Numbered from the stretch's first letter, positions 8,568 through 17,189 are shown. The stretch is 64,000 nucleotides of DNA from KBS50 sp042666615 (GCF_042666615.1 NZ_JBHTDD010000010.1:150046-214045); one strand, 5' to 3'. Notes: generated from the sequence alone by a model not told the origin. Made by a program: numbers and translations.

Positions 8568-9641
8568 GTGACGCCTCCGACCCCTGGTCGGGCGCGCCCG
8601 TCCCGGCGACTGCCCGGGGTACCGGCTCCGGTCAGCGGCGACCGCGACACCGTGGTCGCCGCGGCCCAGCCGGGCGCCGTGCGGATCGCCGTCGACCTCC
8701 TCGGCGGGGACCGAGCTCCCGCCGTCGTGGTTGACGGCGCTCTGCGAGCGCTGGACGCCGACGCCGACCTGACGCTACTGCTCGTCGGGCCACCCGAGGT
8801 GGCCGACGAGGTCGTCGCCGCGCTCTCGCCGGCGGACCGGCTCCGGGTGACGGTCCGTCCGGTCCGCGGCCTGGTCACCATGGCCGACGATCCGACGCTC
8901 GCGGTCCGCGCCGAAACCACAATCGGCGCCGCGGTCCACGCCGCGACGACCGGCGCGGCGGACGCCATCGTCTCCGCAGGGTCGACCGGCGCCACCGTCA
9001 CCGCCGCCGTACTCGGCTTCGGCCGCTGGTCCGGGGTACGCCGACCGGCGCTTGCCGCCATCCTGCCCGCCATGTCCGGCCCGGTGGTGCTGCTCGACGT
9101 CGGCGGCTCGCTGGAGGCCCGGGCCGGCACCCTCGCCCGACACGCGGTGCTGGGCGCCGCGTACGCCGCGGTGGTGAACGGAACCTCCGCGCCCCGGGTG
9201 GGCCTGCTGTCCGTCGGTGTGGAGGGCGGCAAGGGCGACCGGCCCCGCCGTGCCGCGGATCCCGCCCTGGCCGCCGAGCCGCTGCCGGCCGGCGCCCGGT
9301 ACGTCGGCCTGGTCGAGGGAAACGACGTCACTGCCGGCAACCGGGCCGACGTGGTGGTGACCGACGGCTTCACGGGAAATATCCTGCTCAAGGGCATCGA
9401 GGGCGCGTACGACCTGGCCGGCGGACCGCCTCGGCGTGGCGGTGCGCCACGCGCCGCCGCGCTGCTCGGGGTGGCCGGCACCGTGGTGGTCTGCCACGGC
9501 GCGGCCGGGGCCGCCGACCTCGCGTCCGGCATCGCACTCGCGGCCCGGTTGTGCCGTCAGGGCGCGTCCGCCGCCGTCCGCACGCTGTCCGCCGACCCGC
9601 AGCGGGACGTCCGGCCGAGCGACACCGAGGTGTCCGCATGA
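8568..9641 (+). CDS. PlsX-like phosphate acyltransferase, shortened
   Basis: 357 residues, of which about 35 at the N terminus are not part of the fold. PlsX makes acyl-phosphate from acyl-ACP for phospholipid synthesis. Recognisable blocks are DLLGGDRAP (usually DAMGGD), VSAGSTGA, LLDVGG, PRVGLLSVGVEGGKG and VVTDGFTGNILLKGIEGA. After the last block the family normally has some 50 residues, including the helical hairpin implicated in dimer and membrane contact and the YGGA-LLG region. Here only a short Pro/Gly/Arg-rich bridge leads to AALLGVAGTVVVCHG. This may be a soluble or altered enzyme. No acpP follows, unlike the common plsX-acpP-rnc order. GTG start 13 bases after rpmF. Confidence 0.75.
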   Translation: MTPPTPGRARPSRRLPGVPAPVSGDRDTVVAAAQPGAVRIAVDLLGGDRAPAVVVDGALRALDADADLTLLLVGPPEVADEVVAALSPADRLRVTVRPVRGLVTMADDPTLAVRAETTIGAAVHAATTGAADAIVSAGSTGATVTAAVLGFGRWSGVRRPALAAILPAMSGPVVLLDVGGSLEARAGTLARHAVLGAAYAAVVNGTSAPRVGLLSVGVEGGKGDRPRRAADPALAAEPLPAGARYVGLVEGNDVTAGNRADVVVTDGFTGNILLKGIEGAYDLAGGPPRRGGAPRAAALLGVAGTVVVCHGAAGAADLASGIALAARLCRQGASAAVRTLSADPQRDVRPSDTEVSA

Positions 9642-9681
9642 CCAGTCCAGGGAGCGAACCGATGGTTCACGAGGTGGCACC

Positions 9682-10602
9682 ATGAGCGCCAGTAACGGTA
9701 ACGGCAAGCGCCGACGGGCGCCGATCGGTCACCTGGAGCAGGCCTTCGGTGTCACGTTGGATCCGGAGCTCCTGGAGCGGGCGCTGACGCACCGCTCGTA
9801 CGCGTACGAGAACGGTGGGCTGCCCACCAACGAACGGCTGGAGTTTCTCGGCGACTCGGTGCTCGGCGTGGTCATCACCACCGCGCTCTTCCACAATCAC
9901 CCGGATCTGCCGGAGGGGCAGCTGGCCAAGTTGCGGGCGAGCGTGGTGAACATGCGGGCCCTGGCCGACGTGGCGCGCCGGCTCGGGCCCTCCGGCCTCG
10001 GCCCGTACCTGCTGCTCGGCAAGGGCGAGGAGAGCACCGGCGGCCGGGACAAGGCAAGCATTCTCGCGGACACCCTGGAGGCTCTGCTCGGCGCCATCTA
10101 CCTCCAGTACGGCCTGGAGATCGCCGCCAAGGTGATCCACCGGCTGTTCGATCCGCTGATGGCGGAGTCCGCCGGGCGGGGCGCCGGCCTCGACTGGAAG
10201 ACCAGCCTCCAGGAACTCACCGCGGCACTGGGGCTCGGCGTGCCGGAGTACCGTATCGAGGACACCGGACCCGACCACGCGAAGACGTTCACCGCCTGGG
10301 TGGTGGTGGCCGGCGACCGGTACGGCGGTGCCGAGGGTCGTAGCAAGAAGGAAGCTGAGCAGCGAGCCGCCGAGACAGCCTGGCGCACCCTGTCGGAACA
10401 GGCGGCCGAACAGTCGGAGCCGCCGGCCCCGGTCGAGCCACCGAACGGACCCGGCGCGTCCACCGAGCCCGCGGGGCCGCGGCTGGACTCGCCGGCGCCA
10501 GCGCACAGCGCGGCGACCGGGTCCGCCGGCGTACCCGCGACGGAGGCCCCGCAGCCGCCGCCGGTGACGGACCCAGAGCCGCACGGCGGGTCGCGTGCCT
10601 GA
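9682..10602 (+). CDS. rnc: Ribonuclease III
   Basis: 306 residues. It cleaves double-stranded RNA in rRNA processing and mRNA decay. The signature ERLEFLGDSVL starts near residue 51, and the second acidic site DTLEALLGAIYL lies near 133. A double-stranded RNA-binding domain spans about 170-240 and ends GRSKKEAEQRAAETAW. The last 60 or so residues are a Pro/Glu/Ala-rich tail not found in E. coli RNase III. The ATG at 9682 follows GAGGTGG. It overlaps mutM by eight bases. Confidence 0.96.
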   Translation: MSASNGNGKRRRAPIGHLEQAFGVTLDPELLERALTHRSYAYENGGLPTNERLEFLGDSVLGVVITTALFHNHPDLPEGQLAKLRASVVNMRALADVARRLGPSGLGPYLLLGKGEESTGGRDKASILADTLEALLGAIYLQYGLEIAAKVIHRLFDPLMAESAGRGAGLDWKTSLQELTAALGLGVPEYRIEDTGPDHAKTFTAWVVVAGDRYGGAEGRSKKEAEQRAAETAWRTLSEQAAEQSEPPAPVEPPNGPGASTEPAGPRLDSPAPAHSAATGSAGVPATEAPQPPPVTDPEPHGGSRA

Positions 10603-11452
10603 ACTGCCTGAGGTCGAGACGGTCCGGCGCGGGCTGGCCACCTGGGTCGTCGGCCGGCGGATCGCCAGCGTCGAGGTGCGGCATCCGCGCGCCGTGCGCC
10701 GCCATGTCCCCGGTCCGGAACACTTCGCCGCGGCCATCGCTGGTCGGACCGTGGTCGACGTCCGCCGCCGTGGCAAGTACCTCTGGCTGCCGCTGGACAG
10801 CGGCGACGCCGTGCTGGGTCACCTCGGCATGTCGGGACAGATGCTGCTCCAGCCGGCCGATGCCCCGGACGAGAAGCACCTGCGGGTCCGCTTCGGGTTC
10901 GCCGACGAAGGCCCCGAGCTGCGCTTCGTCGACCAGCGGACGTTCGGCGGGTTGGCCCTCTCCGAGGGTGGGGCCGACCTGCCCGCGGAGATCGCGCACA
11001 TCGCCCGCGACCCGATGGACCCGGACTTCTCCGACACGGCGTTCGTCGCGGCTCTGCGGCGACGGCGTACCGAGATCAAACGAGCCCTGCTCGACCAGTC
11101 CCTCATCTCCGGCGTCGGCAACATCTACGCCGACGAGGCGCTCTGGCGGGCCCGGCTGCACGGCCTCCGGCCCACCGACGCCCTCACCCGGCCCGCGGTC
11201 GGCCGGCTGCTCGGCCATGTCCGCGACGTGCTTGCCGCCGCCACCGACGAGGGAGGCACCAGCTTCGACGCGCTCTACGTCAACGTGAACGGTGAGAGCG
11301 GCTACTTCGACCGCTCGTTGGCCGTGTACGGCCGGGAAGGGCTCCCGTGCCGGCGGTGCGCTGCTCCCATCCGGCGGGAACCGTTCATGAACCGGTCGTC
11401 GTTCAGTTGTCCGCGTTGCCAGCCGCGTCCCCGGGGAGCCGCTCGGGGTTGA
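10595..11452 (+). CDS. mutM: Formamidopyrimidine-DNA glycosylase (MutM/Fpg)
   Basis: 285 residues. A bifunctional glycosylase/AP lyase that removes 8-oxoguanine and formamidopyrimidines. The mature N terminus PELPEVE supplies the catalytic Pro and Glu; RRRGKYLWL near 54-62 supplies the conserved Lys; the helix-two-turn-helix contains GNIYADEALW. The C-terminal zinc finger has CRRC and CPRC pairs (from about 252). GTG start inside the rnc 3' end. The rnc-mutM order leading to smc is conserved in actinobacteria, though here an accessory block separates mutM from smc. Confidence 0.97.
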   Translation: MPELPEVETVRRGLATWVVGRRIASVEVRHPRAVRRHVPGPEHFAAAIAGRTVVDVRRRGKYLWLPLDSGDAVLGHLGMSGQMLLQPADAPDEKHLRVRFGFADEGPELRFVDQRTFGGLALSEGGADLPAEIAHIARDPMDPDFSDTAFVAALRRRRTEIKRALLDQSLISGVGNIYADEALWRARLHGLRPTDALTRPAVGRLLGHVRDVLAAATDEGGTSFDALYVNVNGESGYFDRSLAVYGREGLPCRRCAAPIRREPFMNRSSFSCPRCQPRPRGAARG

Positions 11453-11682
11453 CCCCTCAGGACGGCTCGGGGTCATCCCGCGCCGCACTCCGGGTCGTCT
11501 CCGGAATGCCGTCGCCGACACGCCGTCGCCACTCCCTACGGGCGGTTCCGCGCTCCTGCGCGTACCACGCTCCTGCGTCAGATGTCCGGTTCGCCGCCGC
11601 CGGCCCCGTCACCGTCCGATCTGGATGATTACTCGGGGACAACCGCGGGGCGTTCCCCGATGCCCGGTACGCCCGTCCTCCC

Positions 11683-11715
11683 TAACGTCGGCTCGACGAG
11701 CGTCCACTCGTCGAG
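11683..11715 (+). promoter_or_regulatory. Candidate -10 and inverted-repeat operator upstream of the MMPL gene
   Basis: TAACGT at 11683-11688 could be a -10. It is followed at once by a perfect 9-base inverted repeat, CTCGACGAG (11692-11700) and CTCGTCGAG (11707-11715), with a six-base spacer. A site covering the transcription start is typical for a repressor of a transporter gene. No dedicated regulator is adjacent; the nearest TetR gene is 26 kb away. Confidence 0.4.
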
Positions 11716-11740
11716 GCTGACACGAGGGGGAGCCGAGAAC

Positions 11741-13975
11741 ATGGGCAGCAGACCAGTGACCGTACGGGTGGCTCGGTGGAGCGCCGAGCATCCGTGGCGC
11801 GCCGTGGCGATGTGGATCGTCTTCGTGGCCGTGTGTTTCGTGGGGGGCAACACGGCCGGTCTCAACGAGGCGACAGATCGGGACTCGGCGATCGGTGAGG
11901 CCGGGCGCGCCGACATCATCGTCGCCGACGGGAACTTCGCCGACCCGGCGGTGGACAACGTCCTGATCAGTGCCCGGACCGGGACGCTCGACCCGACGGC
12001 CGCTCAGGCGGCGGCCACCGACGCGCGCGCCCGGCTCGGATCGGTGACCGGCGTGGCGTCGGTCGGCGAGCCGGTGCCGGCCCGGGACGGCACCGCGTTG
12101 CTGCTGCCGGTCACCCTCACCGGCGACCCGGAGACCGCGTCCGACCGGATCCAGCCGCTGCTGGACGCGACCGCGCGCGTCCAGGCCGATCATCCCGACC
12201 TGCGGGTCGAGCAGGTCGGCGGGCCATCCATCGGCAAGGCCATGGACGACACGCTCGGCAACGACTTCAAGCGTGCCGAACTGCTCAGCCTCCCGGTGAC
12301 GCTGGCCATTCTGATCGTCGCGTTCGGCGCGTTGATCGCCGCCGGGGTGCCGGTGCTGCTCGCCCTTTCCTCGGTCGCCGCCGCGCTGGGGCTCTCGACG
12401 CTCGCCTCGCACCTGGTGCCGGCAACCGAGACCACGGCCAGCGTCATCCTGCTGATCGGCATGGCGGTGGGGGTCGACTACTCGCTGTTCTACGTCCGGC
12501 GGGAACGGGAGGAACGGGCCAAGGGTCGGGGGAGCCTCGACGCGGTGGAGATCGCGGCCGAGACCTCGGGGCACGCCGTGGTCGTCTCCGGCCTCGCCGT
12601 CATCATCTCGATGGCCGGGCTGTTCCTCGCCGGCGACGTGGTCTTCTCCTCGCTCGCCGTCGGCTCGATCCTGGTGGTCGCGGTGGCCGTGGCCGGTTCG
12701 CTCACCGTGCTGCCCGCGCTGCTGGCCAAGCTCGGACGTTGGGTGGACCGGCCCCGGGTGCCCGTCCTGTGGCGGCTCACCGCGCCGCGCCGGGGTCCCG
12801 ACGGCACGCCGGCGCCGCCCCGCCTGTGGCCGGCGCTGCTGCGGCCCGCCCTGCGCCGTCCGGCCGTCACCCTGACCGTCTCGGTCGGTCTGCTGCTCGC
12901 GCTGGCCGCCCCGGCGCTCGGCATGCAGCTCAAGTTCCCCGGGATGGAGGACCTGCCCCGCGACACGCCGGTCATGCAGGCGTACGACCGGCTGACCGAC
13001 GCGTTCCCGAGCACCGGGACCACCCACACCGTCGCGGTGCGGGCACCGGCCGGCGCGGCCGACGAGGTCCGGGTGGCGCTGACGGACCTGGCTCGCCGGG
13101 CGGCGGCCGACCCGTTGTTCGCCCCGATCGAGCAGGACGGTCCGGAGATCCGGGTGTCCGCTGACCGGCAGGTGTCGGTGCTGGAGGTGGCCACCCCGCA
13201 CGCCAGTCGCACCGACGAGGCGAAACGATCGCTGGAGGTGCTGCGCGACAGGTTCGTCCCGGCCACCGTCGGTGCCGTTCCCGGCGCCGAGCACGCCGTC
13301 AGCGGTGCGGTGGCGTGGAGCGAGGACTACGCGGCACACGTACGGGACAAGCTGCCGTTGGTCATGGGGTTCGTCCTGGTGCTGACCTTTCTGGTGATGA
13401 CCTTCACGTTCCGGTCGGTGGTGGTCGCCCTCACCTCGATCCTGCTCAACCTGCTGTCCGCCGGGGCCGCGTACGGGCTGCTGACGCTGGTGTTCCAGGG
13501 CGCCTGGGCGGAGGATCTGCTCGGCTTCACCTCGATGGGGGCGATCGTCTCCTGGCTGCCGCTGTTCCTGTTCGTGGTGCTGTTCGGATTGTCGATGGAC
13601 TACCACGTCTTCGTGGTCAGCCGGATTCGCGAGGCGGTGCGTCGGGGGGTCCCCAACCGGGAGGCCGTCGCCTACGGGATCACCAGTTCGGCGGGCGTCG
13701 TGAGCAGCGCCGCGATCGTGATGGTCGGGGTGTTCTCGATCTTCGCGACGCTGAGCACGATCGACATGAAGCAGCTCGGGGTCGGACTCGCGGCGGCGAT
13801 CCTGCTGGACGCCACGATCATCCGCGCGGTGGTACTGCCGTCGCTGATGACGCTGCTGGGGTCGGCCAACTGGTGGGCGCCGCGGTTCCTGCGCGGCCGT
13901 ACCGCGGTCCCGGTGTCGCCGGCCGGACCGGTGCCGCCCGTGGAACCCGAACCCGAACTGGTGCTGACGCGCTGA
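11741..13975 (+). CDS. MMPL/RND family transporter
   Basis: 744 residues from the ATG at 11741 (GAGGGGG about ten bases upstream). An in-frame start at 11582 would add 53 low-complexity residues and is rejected. Two repeated halves each have one N-terminal membrane helix, a periplasmic domain and five or six helices. The first half begins HPWRAVAMWIVFVAVCFVGGN and includes GMAVGVDYSLFYVRRERE; the second has GLSMDYHVFVVSRIREA. These GxxxDY signatures carry the proton-relay aspartates. Such proteins export lipids, siderophores or drugs; the cargo here cannot be read from sequence. It ends at a strong terminator. Confidence 0.9.
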   Translation: MGSRPVTVRVARWSAEHPWRAVAMWIVFVAVCFVGGNTAGLNEATDRDSAIGEAGRADIIVADGNFADPAVDNVLISARTGTLDPTAAQAAATDARARLGSVTGVASVGEPVPARDGTALLLPVTLTGDPETASDRIQPLLDATARVQADHPDLRVEQVGGPSIGKAMDDTLGNDFKRAELLSLPVTLAILIVAFGALIAAGVPVLLALSSVAAALGLSTLASHLVPATETTASVILLIGMAVGVDYSLFYVRREREERAKGRGSLDAVEIAAETSGHAVVVSGLAVIISMAGLFLAGDVVFSSLAVGSILVVAVAVAGSLTVLPALLAKLGRWVDRPRVPVLWRLTAPRRGPDGTPAPPRLWPALLRPALRRPAVTLTVSVGLLLALAAPALGMQLKFPGMEDLPRDTPVMQAYDRLTDAFPSTGTTHTVAVRAPAGAADEVRVALTDLARRAAADPLFAPIEQDGPEIRVSADRQVSVLEVATPHASRTDEAKRSLEVLRDRFVPATVGAVPGAEHAVSGAVAWSEDYAAHVRDKLPLVMGFVLVLTFLVMTFTFRSVVVALTSILLNLLSAGAAYGLLTLVFQGAWAEDLLGFTSMGAIVSWLPLFLFVVLFGLSMDYHVFVVSRIREAVRRGVPNREAVAYGITSSAGVVSSAAIVMVGVFSIFATLSTIDMKQLGVGLAAAILLDATIIRAVVLPSLMTLLGSANWWAPRFLRGRTAVPVSPAGPVPPVEPEPELVLTR

Positions 13976-14020
13976 TCGGGACGTGGCCGGAGGGGGTGGC
14001 CGCGGAGGTGACGCCACCCT

Positions 14021-14053
14021 GCCCGTGGGCTTCCGGGCCGGAAGCCCACGGGC
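14021..14053. terminator. Hairpin terminator after the MMPL gene
   Basis: Perfect 14-base stem (14021-14034 with 14040-14053) and a five-base loop, between the convergent MMPL and GH114-like genes. It can serve both. Confidence 0.7.
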
Positions 14054-14106
14054 GCGGCCGGACGCGGTGGTCTGCCGGCGACCTACCCCGATGAGCAGGG
14101 CGACAG

Positions 14107-14904
14107 TCAGCGCAGGCACGGTTCGCGCCATACGCCAAGGGACCGGTCCTTGCGCATCGAGGCGAAGCCCAGCCCTCGGGAGGTCACACAGAAGTCGCCG
14201 GTGTCACCGGTGTACTCCACGTGGAACACGGGCTTGCCGGCCGCCACGAACGGCCGGAGCCGGTCGCACTGCCCCAGGCGTACGCACTCCTCGTTGATCG
14301 CGAAGTCGAAGTCCGGGGCCAGCGCCGTGACCTGTGGCAGGTTGTTCACCAGTCCGACGGTCAGGCCCAGCGAACGAGCCATCGCGGCGACCCGGCGGTT
14401 GGCCACGAGCTGGTCGTCGAAGCTGAGCGGGAAGCCGGACCGGTGCAGGTGCCCGTCCGCGTCCAGCGGGGCGACGGCCTCGAACCGCTTGCCGAGGCAG
14501 AGCCGGAACCGGTCCTCGACGATCGGCGCGAGGACGTCCCAGCGTCGGATGTCCAGCCAGCGCCGATCGCCGCCAGCGGGGGCACCGAGCACGTCCGCCG
14601 GGAATCGACTGGCGTCCGGTCGCCGGGGATCGTACGTGCCCACCTCGACCGAGCAGATCAGCCGGCGGTTCCGGGCCCGTAGCCGGTCGGTCACGTCGGC
14701 CGTCGTGGCGAACGGGTCCAGGACGAACACCTCGGCGTCCACGTCGACGTCCGGCGTGCCGGACAACTGCCACTGCCAGCTCGGCGCCGGGCCGCTGGCC
14801 CACGGGTGAGGCGGCGGCGCGGCCGGTTCCGCCGCGCAACTGGGCGGGGCGAACAGGGTCAGGGCGGCCAGCAGCGCCGACAGCCGGCCGCGGGTCCTGG
14901 GCAT
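14107..14904 (-). CDS. Secreted GH114-like (endo alpha-1,4 polygalactosaminidase family) protein
   Basis: 265 residues. An N-terminal export signal (about 1-26) ends around APPSCAAEP; the Cys could be a lipobox, but a Pro sits at -3. The body fits the GH114 TIM-barrel pattern: ICSVEVGTYDPRRPDASRFPADVLG, WLDIRRWDVLAPI, SGFPLSFDDQL, FDFAINEECVRLGQC and VFHVEYTGD. The usual V-E-P-D-N-x-D-G-Y segment reads V-A-P-L-D-A-D-G-H, so an acidic residue normally conserved in the pocket is absent. It may therefore bind rather than cleave galactosamine polymers. Downstream of and co-directional with the CAP gene, but separated from it by a terminator. Confidence 0.75.
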   Translation of the reverse strand: MPRTRGRLSALLAALTLFAPPSCAAEPAAPPPHPWASGPAPSWQWQLSGTPDVDVDAEVFVLDPFATTADVTDRLRARNRRLICSVEVGTYDPRRPDASRFPADVLGAPAGGDRRWLDIRRWDVLAPIVEDRFRLCLGKRFEAVAPLDADGHLHRSGFPLSFDDQLVANRRVAAMARSLGLTVGLVNNLPQVTALAPDFDFAINEECVRLGQCDRLRPFVAAGKPVFHVEYTGDTGDFCVTSRGLGFASMRKDRSLGVWREPCLR

Positions 14905-14982
14905 CGCGGCTCCCCGACCACAGGACGTCGGAGGTCACCGACGAGCGGTCGGGTCTGGTACGGGGTCGTGCTGCCCGTACCG

Positions 14983-15025
14983 ACCGCACCGCCGTACGGA
15001 TCAACGACCCGTACGGCGGTGCGGT
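14983..15025 (-). terminator. Hairpin terminator after the CAP-domain gene
   Basis: Perfect 17-base stem (14983-14999 with 15009-15025) and a nine-base loop, just downstream of the CAP gene stop in its direction of transcription. Confidence 0.7.
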
Positions 15026-15035
15026 GTCGGGCGGC

Positions 15036-16454
15036 TCAGCCGCCGAAGTTCTGCGTCCAGTAGAGCCGGCCGTCGCCCCCCGTGGCCACGCCCACCCCGA
15101 TGTCCTTGAAGGCGCAGTTCAGGATGTTGGCGCGGTGACCGGAGCTGTTCATCCAGCCGTCCATCACGGCGGCGGGGGTCGGGTAACCGTACGCGACGTT
15201 CTCCGCCATCGTCCGCCCGTCGTAGCCGGCCCGCCGGATGCGCTGGTCGAAGCTGCTGCCGTCGCTGCCGGTGTGCGACATCTTGTTGTGCTCCGCCTGG
15301 TCCTGGCTGTGCAGCCGGGCAGAGGTCATCAGGTGTGACTCAGCGGCGACCGCACCGCAGCCGTTGGCCGACCGCTCCCGGTTGACGAGGTCGATCACCT
15401 GCTGCTCGGTGCTGCTGACCGAGCCGTTGCCGGATCCGCCGCTGCTGCCGCCCGACCGGCTGGCCGGGGCGGACTCGGTCCGCCGGGCCGGCGGGGCCGT
15501 CGAGCGGCGGGGCGCCGGGGTGGTGGCCGCCGGCTTGCTGGGACTGGCGCTCGGGGTCGGTGCGGCGCTCGTCGGGACGGGCTCGGTCGGGCTCTCCGTC
15601 GGGTCGCCGAAGGGGTCAGCCGCCTCGGTGGGCGCGGTTCCGCCGTCGGCGGTGGTCGTCGTGCGGGATGTCGGCTCCTGCGAGTCGGGCAGCACCATGG
15701 CGCCGACGCCGACCATCACGGCCAGGGTCGCGGCGGCGGCGGCTCCGGCGAGGACCAGCGGCCGGGGCAGCCGGCGAGCCGGCGGTTCCGAGGCCGTACC
15801 GGCGCGGTCCGCCGCGTCCCACTTGGCGGTGTGGTCGGGGTACGAGCCGCGCTCGTCGCCGGCGTTCGGCGGGTCGGCCCAGAAGCCACCGATCGGACGC
15901 TCGGGTCCGTCGCCGTGCGCGTCCCGGTCCATGCCATACCCAGGATGGCCCTGGTGGAACCCGCCCTGGTGGAACCCGCCCTGGTCGAACCCGCCCTGGT
16001 CGAACCCGCCCTGGTCGAACCCGCCCTGGTCGAACCCGCCCTGGTCGAGTCCGTCCCGATGTCCGGGGTAACCGGGTCCGTCGGCGTAGCCGGGTCCGTC
16101 GGCGTAGCCGTGCCCGCCGGCGAAGCCCGGGGCCTGGGTCGGGTAGTCGTCGCGGTCCGAGTCGTACGGCGGTCGTGCGTCGAACGCGGGCCGGTACTGG
16201 CCGTCCTCGCCGCCGGGGCCCGGATAGCCACCGACGGTCGGGTACGCGTCCGTGGCGCCCCGGTCCGGGTCGTACGGTTCGCCGCTGGCCGCGGCGTGGC
16301 CGGCGGCCTCCGTGCCGCCGTACGGATACCGCCCGTCGGGGTCGTACGAGTGGTGGAGGGCGTCGTACCACGGCTGCGGCGCCGGTTCGTCCGCCGTTCG
16401 CCGGTCGGCCCAGTTCGGGTCGCTCGGGTCGATCCGGTCGTTCCAACCCTGCAC
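15036..16454 (-). CDS. CAP/SCP-domain membrane-anchored protein
   Basis: 472 residues. The N-terminal 230 are Gly/Tyr/Asp-rich and disordered, with a GGF(D/H)Q array near 130-170. One membrane segment (about 232-255, PLVLAGAAAAATLAVMVGVG) is followed by a Thr/Pro/Ser-rich stalk and a C-terminal CAP domain (about 345-472). The domain shows QVIDLVNRERSANGC, HSQDQAEHNKMSHTG, AENVAYGYPTPAAVMDGWMNSSGHRANILN and the final WTQNFGG. Bacterial CAP proteins of the YkwD type are extracellular; their activity is mostly unknown. GTG start with GGAGG seven bases upstream. The topology suggests a cytoplasmic repeat tail and an outside CAP domain. Confidence 0.88.
   Translation of the reverse strand: MQGWNDRIDPSDPNWADRRTADEPAPQPWYDALHHSYDPDGRYPYGGTEAAGHAAASGEPYDPDRGATDAYPTVGGYPGPGGEDGQYRPAFDARPPYDSDRDDYPTQAPGFAGGHGYADGPGYADGPGYPGHRDGLDQGGFDQGGFDQGGFDQGGFDQGGFHQGGFHQGHPGYGMDRDAHGDGPERPIGGFWADPPNAGDERGSYPDHTAKWDAADRAGTASEPPARRLPRPLVLAGAAAAATLAVMVGVGAMVLPDSQEPTSRTTTTADGGTAPTEAADPFGDPTESPTEPVPTSAAPTPSASPSKPAATTPAPRRSTAPPARRTESAPASRSGGSSGGSGNGSVSSTEQQVIDLVNRERSANGCGAVAAESHLMTSARLHSQDQAEHNKMSHTGSDGSSFDQRIRRAGYDGRTMAENVAYGYPTPAAVMDGWMNSSGHRANILNCAFKDIGVGVATGGDGRLYWTQNFGG
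15951..16055. repeat. 15-base tandem repeat inside the CAP gene
   Basis: Seven copies of CTGGT(G/C)GAACCCGCC, the last degenerate, encoding GGFHQ twice and GGFDQ five times on the minus strand. The length stays in frame, so copy-number change would alter the protein without breaking it. Confidence 0.92.
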
Positions 16455-16690
16455 GCGCTCGCCTCCGTAAATTGCCAGTCGTGAAGCCCGGCCGAGGTTA
16501 CGGTGTCACGTCGCGCGCCAGCAATCTGGCTAAGGAAGACATAAGGCTGAGGTAAAGACCGAAAACCGGGGTGCCGGAGGCGGCTCGACGGTACACTGTC
16601 ATCGTCCGAACAGTGATCTTGTTCGTGCCAAGCGGCGGCCGGGTCTGGGCGACACCGGTCGACACGGAAGACTTCCGCGCGCCACGTAAC

Positions 16691-16719
16691 TTGACGAAGC
16701 GAGCGTGTCGACACACTAT
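16691..16719 (+). promoter_or_regulatory. Candidate sigma-70-type promoter of the small coiled-coil gene
   Basis: TTGACG (16691-16696), a 17-base spacer, then CACTAT (16714-16719). The palindrome GTGTCGACAC overlaps the spacer. The predicted leader is about 105 bases. The 378 bases from 16455 to 16832 hold this promoter and the CAP start region and no other gene I can support. Confidence 0.4.
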
Positions 16720-16832
16720 AGAGGTGTCGCCAGTCGCGCCCAATCGTGCCCAATGTGTGCTCGAGGGCGCATGTTGCGAGCGATGGGGCGCGCGTTGGCC
16801 GGCCTACCGGCAGCGCATCAAAGGGAGACGAT

Positions 16833-17027
16833 ATGGCGAAGGCCCTCTACGGCCACGTGGGTGCGGCGCCTGACCGGCGCCTCCTCGACGAGGTCACGCG
16901 GTTGCGTGCCAGGGTCGAGGCGTTGGAGTTCGAGATCACGCGTCTGCGAGCGGAGAACGATCGGCTCGCCGCCGCGACGGCCGAGGCGGATAATCTGCTC
17001 CGGCTGACCGAACCGGCGCTGACCTGA
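16833..17027 (+). CDS. Small conserved actinobacterial coiled-coil protein
   Basis: 64 residues, starting MAKALYGHVG. A leucine-rich amphipathic helix follows (LLDEVTRLRARVEALEFEI and onward), a likely short coiled coil or leucine-zipper-like dimer. Similar small proteins starting MAKAL occur across actinobacteria; the function is unknown to me. The ATG at 16833 has AAGGGAG upstream; in-frame starts further upstream lack the conserved beginning. A strong hairpin follows, so it is probably monocistronic. Confidence 0.75.
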   Translation: MAKALYGHVGAAPDRRLLDEVTRLRARVEALEFEITRLRAENDRLAAATAEADNLLRLTEPALT

Positions 17028-17075
17028 TCCGAGCGGTCATCCACCGCCCGGTAACGGCACAGTACAACTGAACAC

Positions 17076-17113
17076 AGAACGCGCGCCGGCACATCCGTGA
17101 CGGCGCGCGTTCT
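17076..17113 (+). terminator. Hairpin terminator after the coiled-coil gene
   Basis: Perfect 13-base stem (17076-17088 with 17101-17113), a 12-base loop and TTGTG after the stem. Confidence 0.75.
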
Positions 17114-17183
17114 TGTGCCCGGCGACGCCGGTCCCGATCACGGAGCCGTGGTGGTGACCGGCGAACGGCACGGGCACGCCCGG

Positions 17184-17189
17184 TAAGCT
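17184..17189 (+). promoter_or_regulatory. Candidate -10 (TAAGCT) for smc
   Basis: TAAGCT resembles the TAGGCT -10 elements seen elsewhere in the window. It would give smc a leader of about 180 bases. The rest of the 351-base gap 17028-17378 shows only the preceding terminator. Confidence 0.3.

Noticed and set aside
11609..14131. An 840-residue open frame antisense to the MMPL gene
   Set aside because: Arg/His/Gly-rich with no domain; the plus-strand MMPL gene with membrane helices explains the region.
15951..16055. CRISPR array in the 15-base repeats
   Set aside because: No spacers; the repeats code for GGF(D/H)Q inside the CAP gene.
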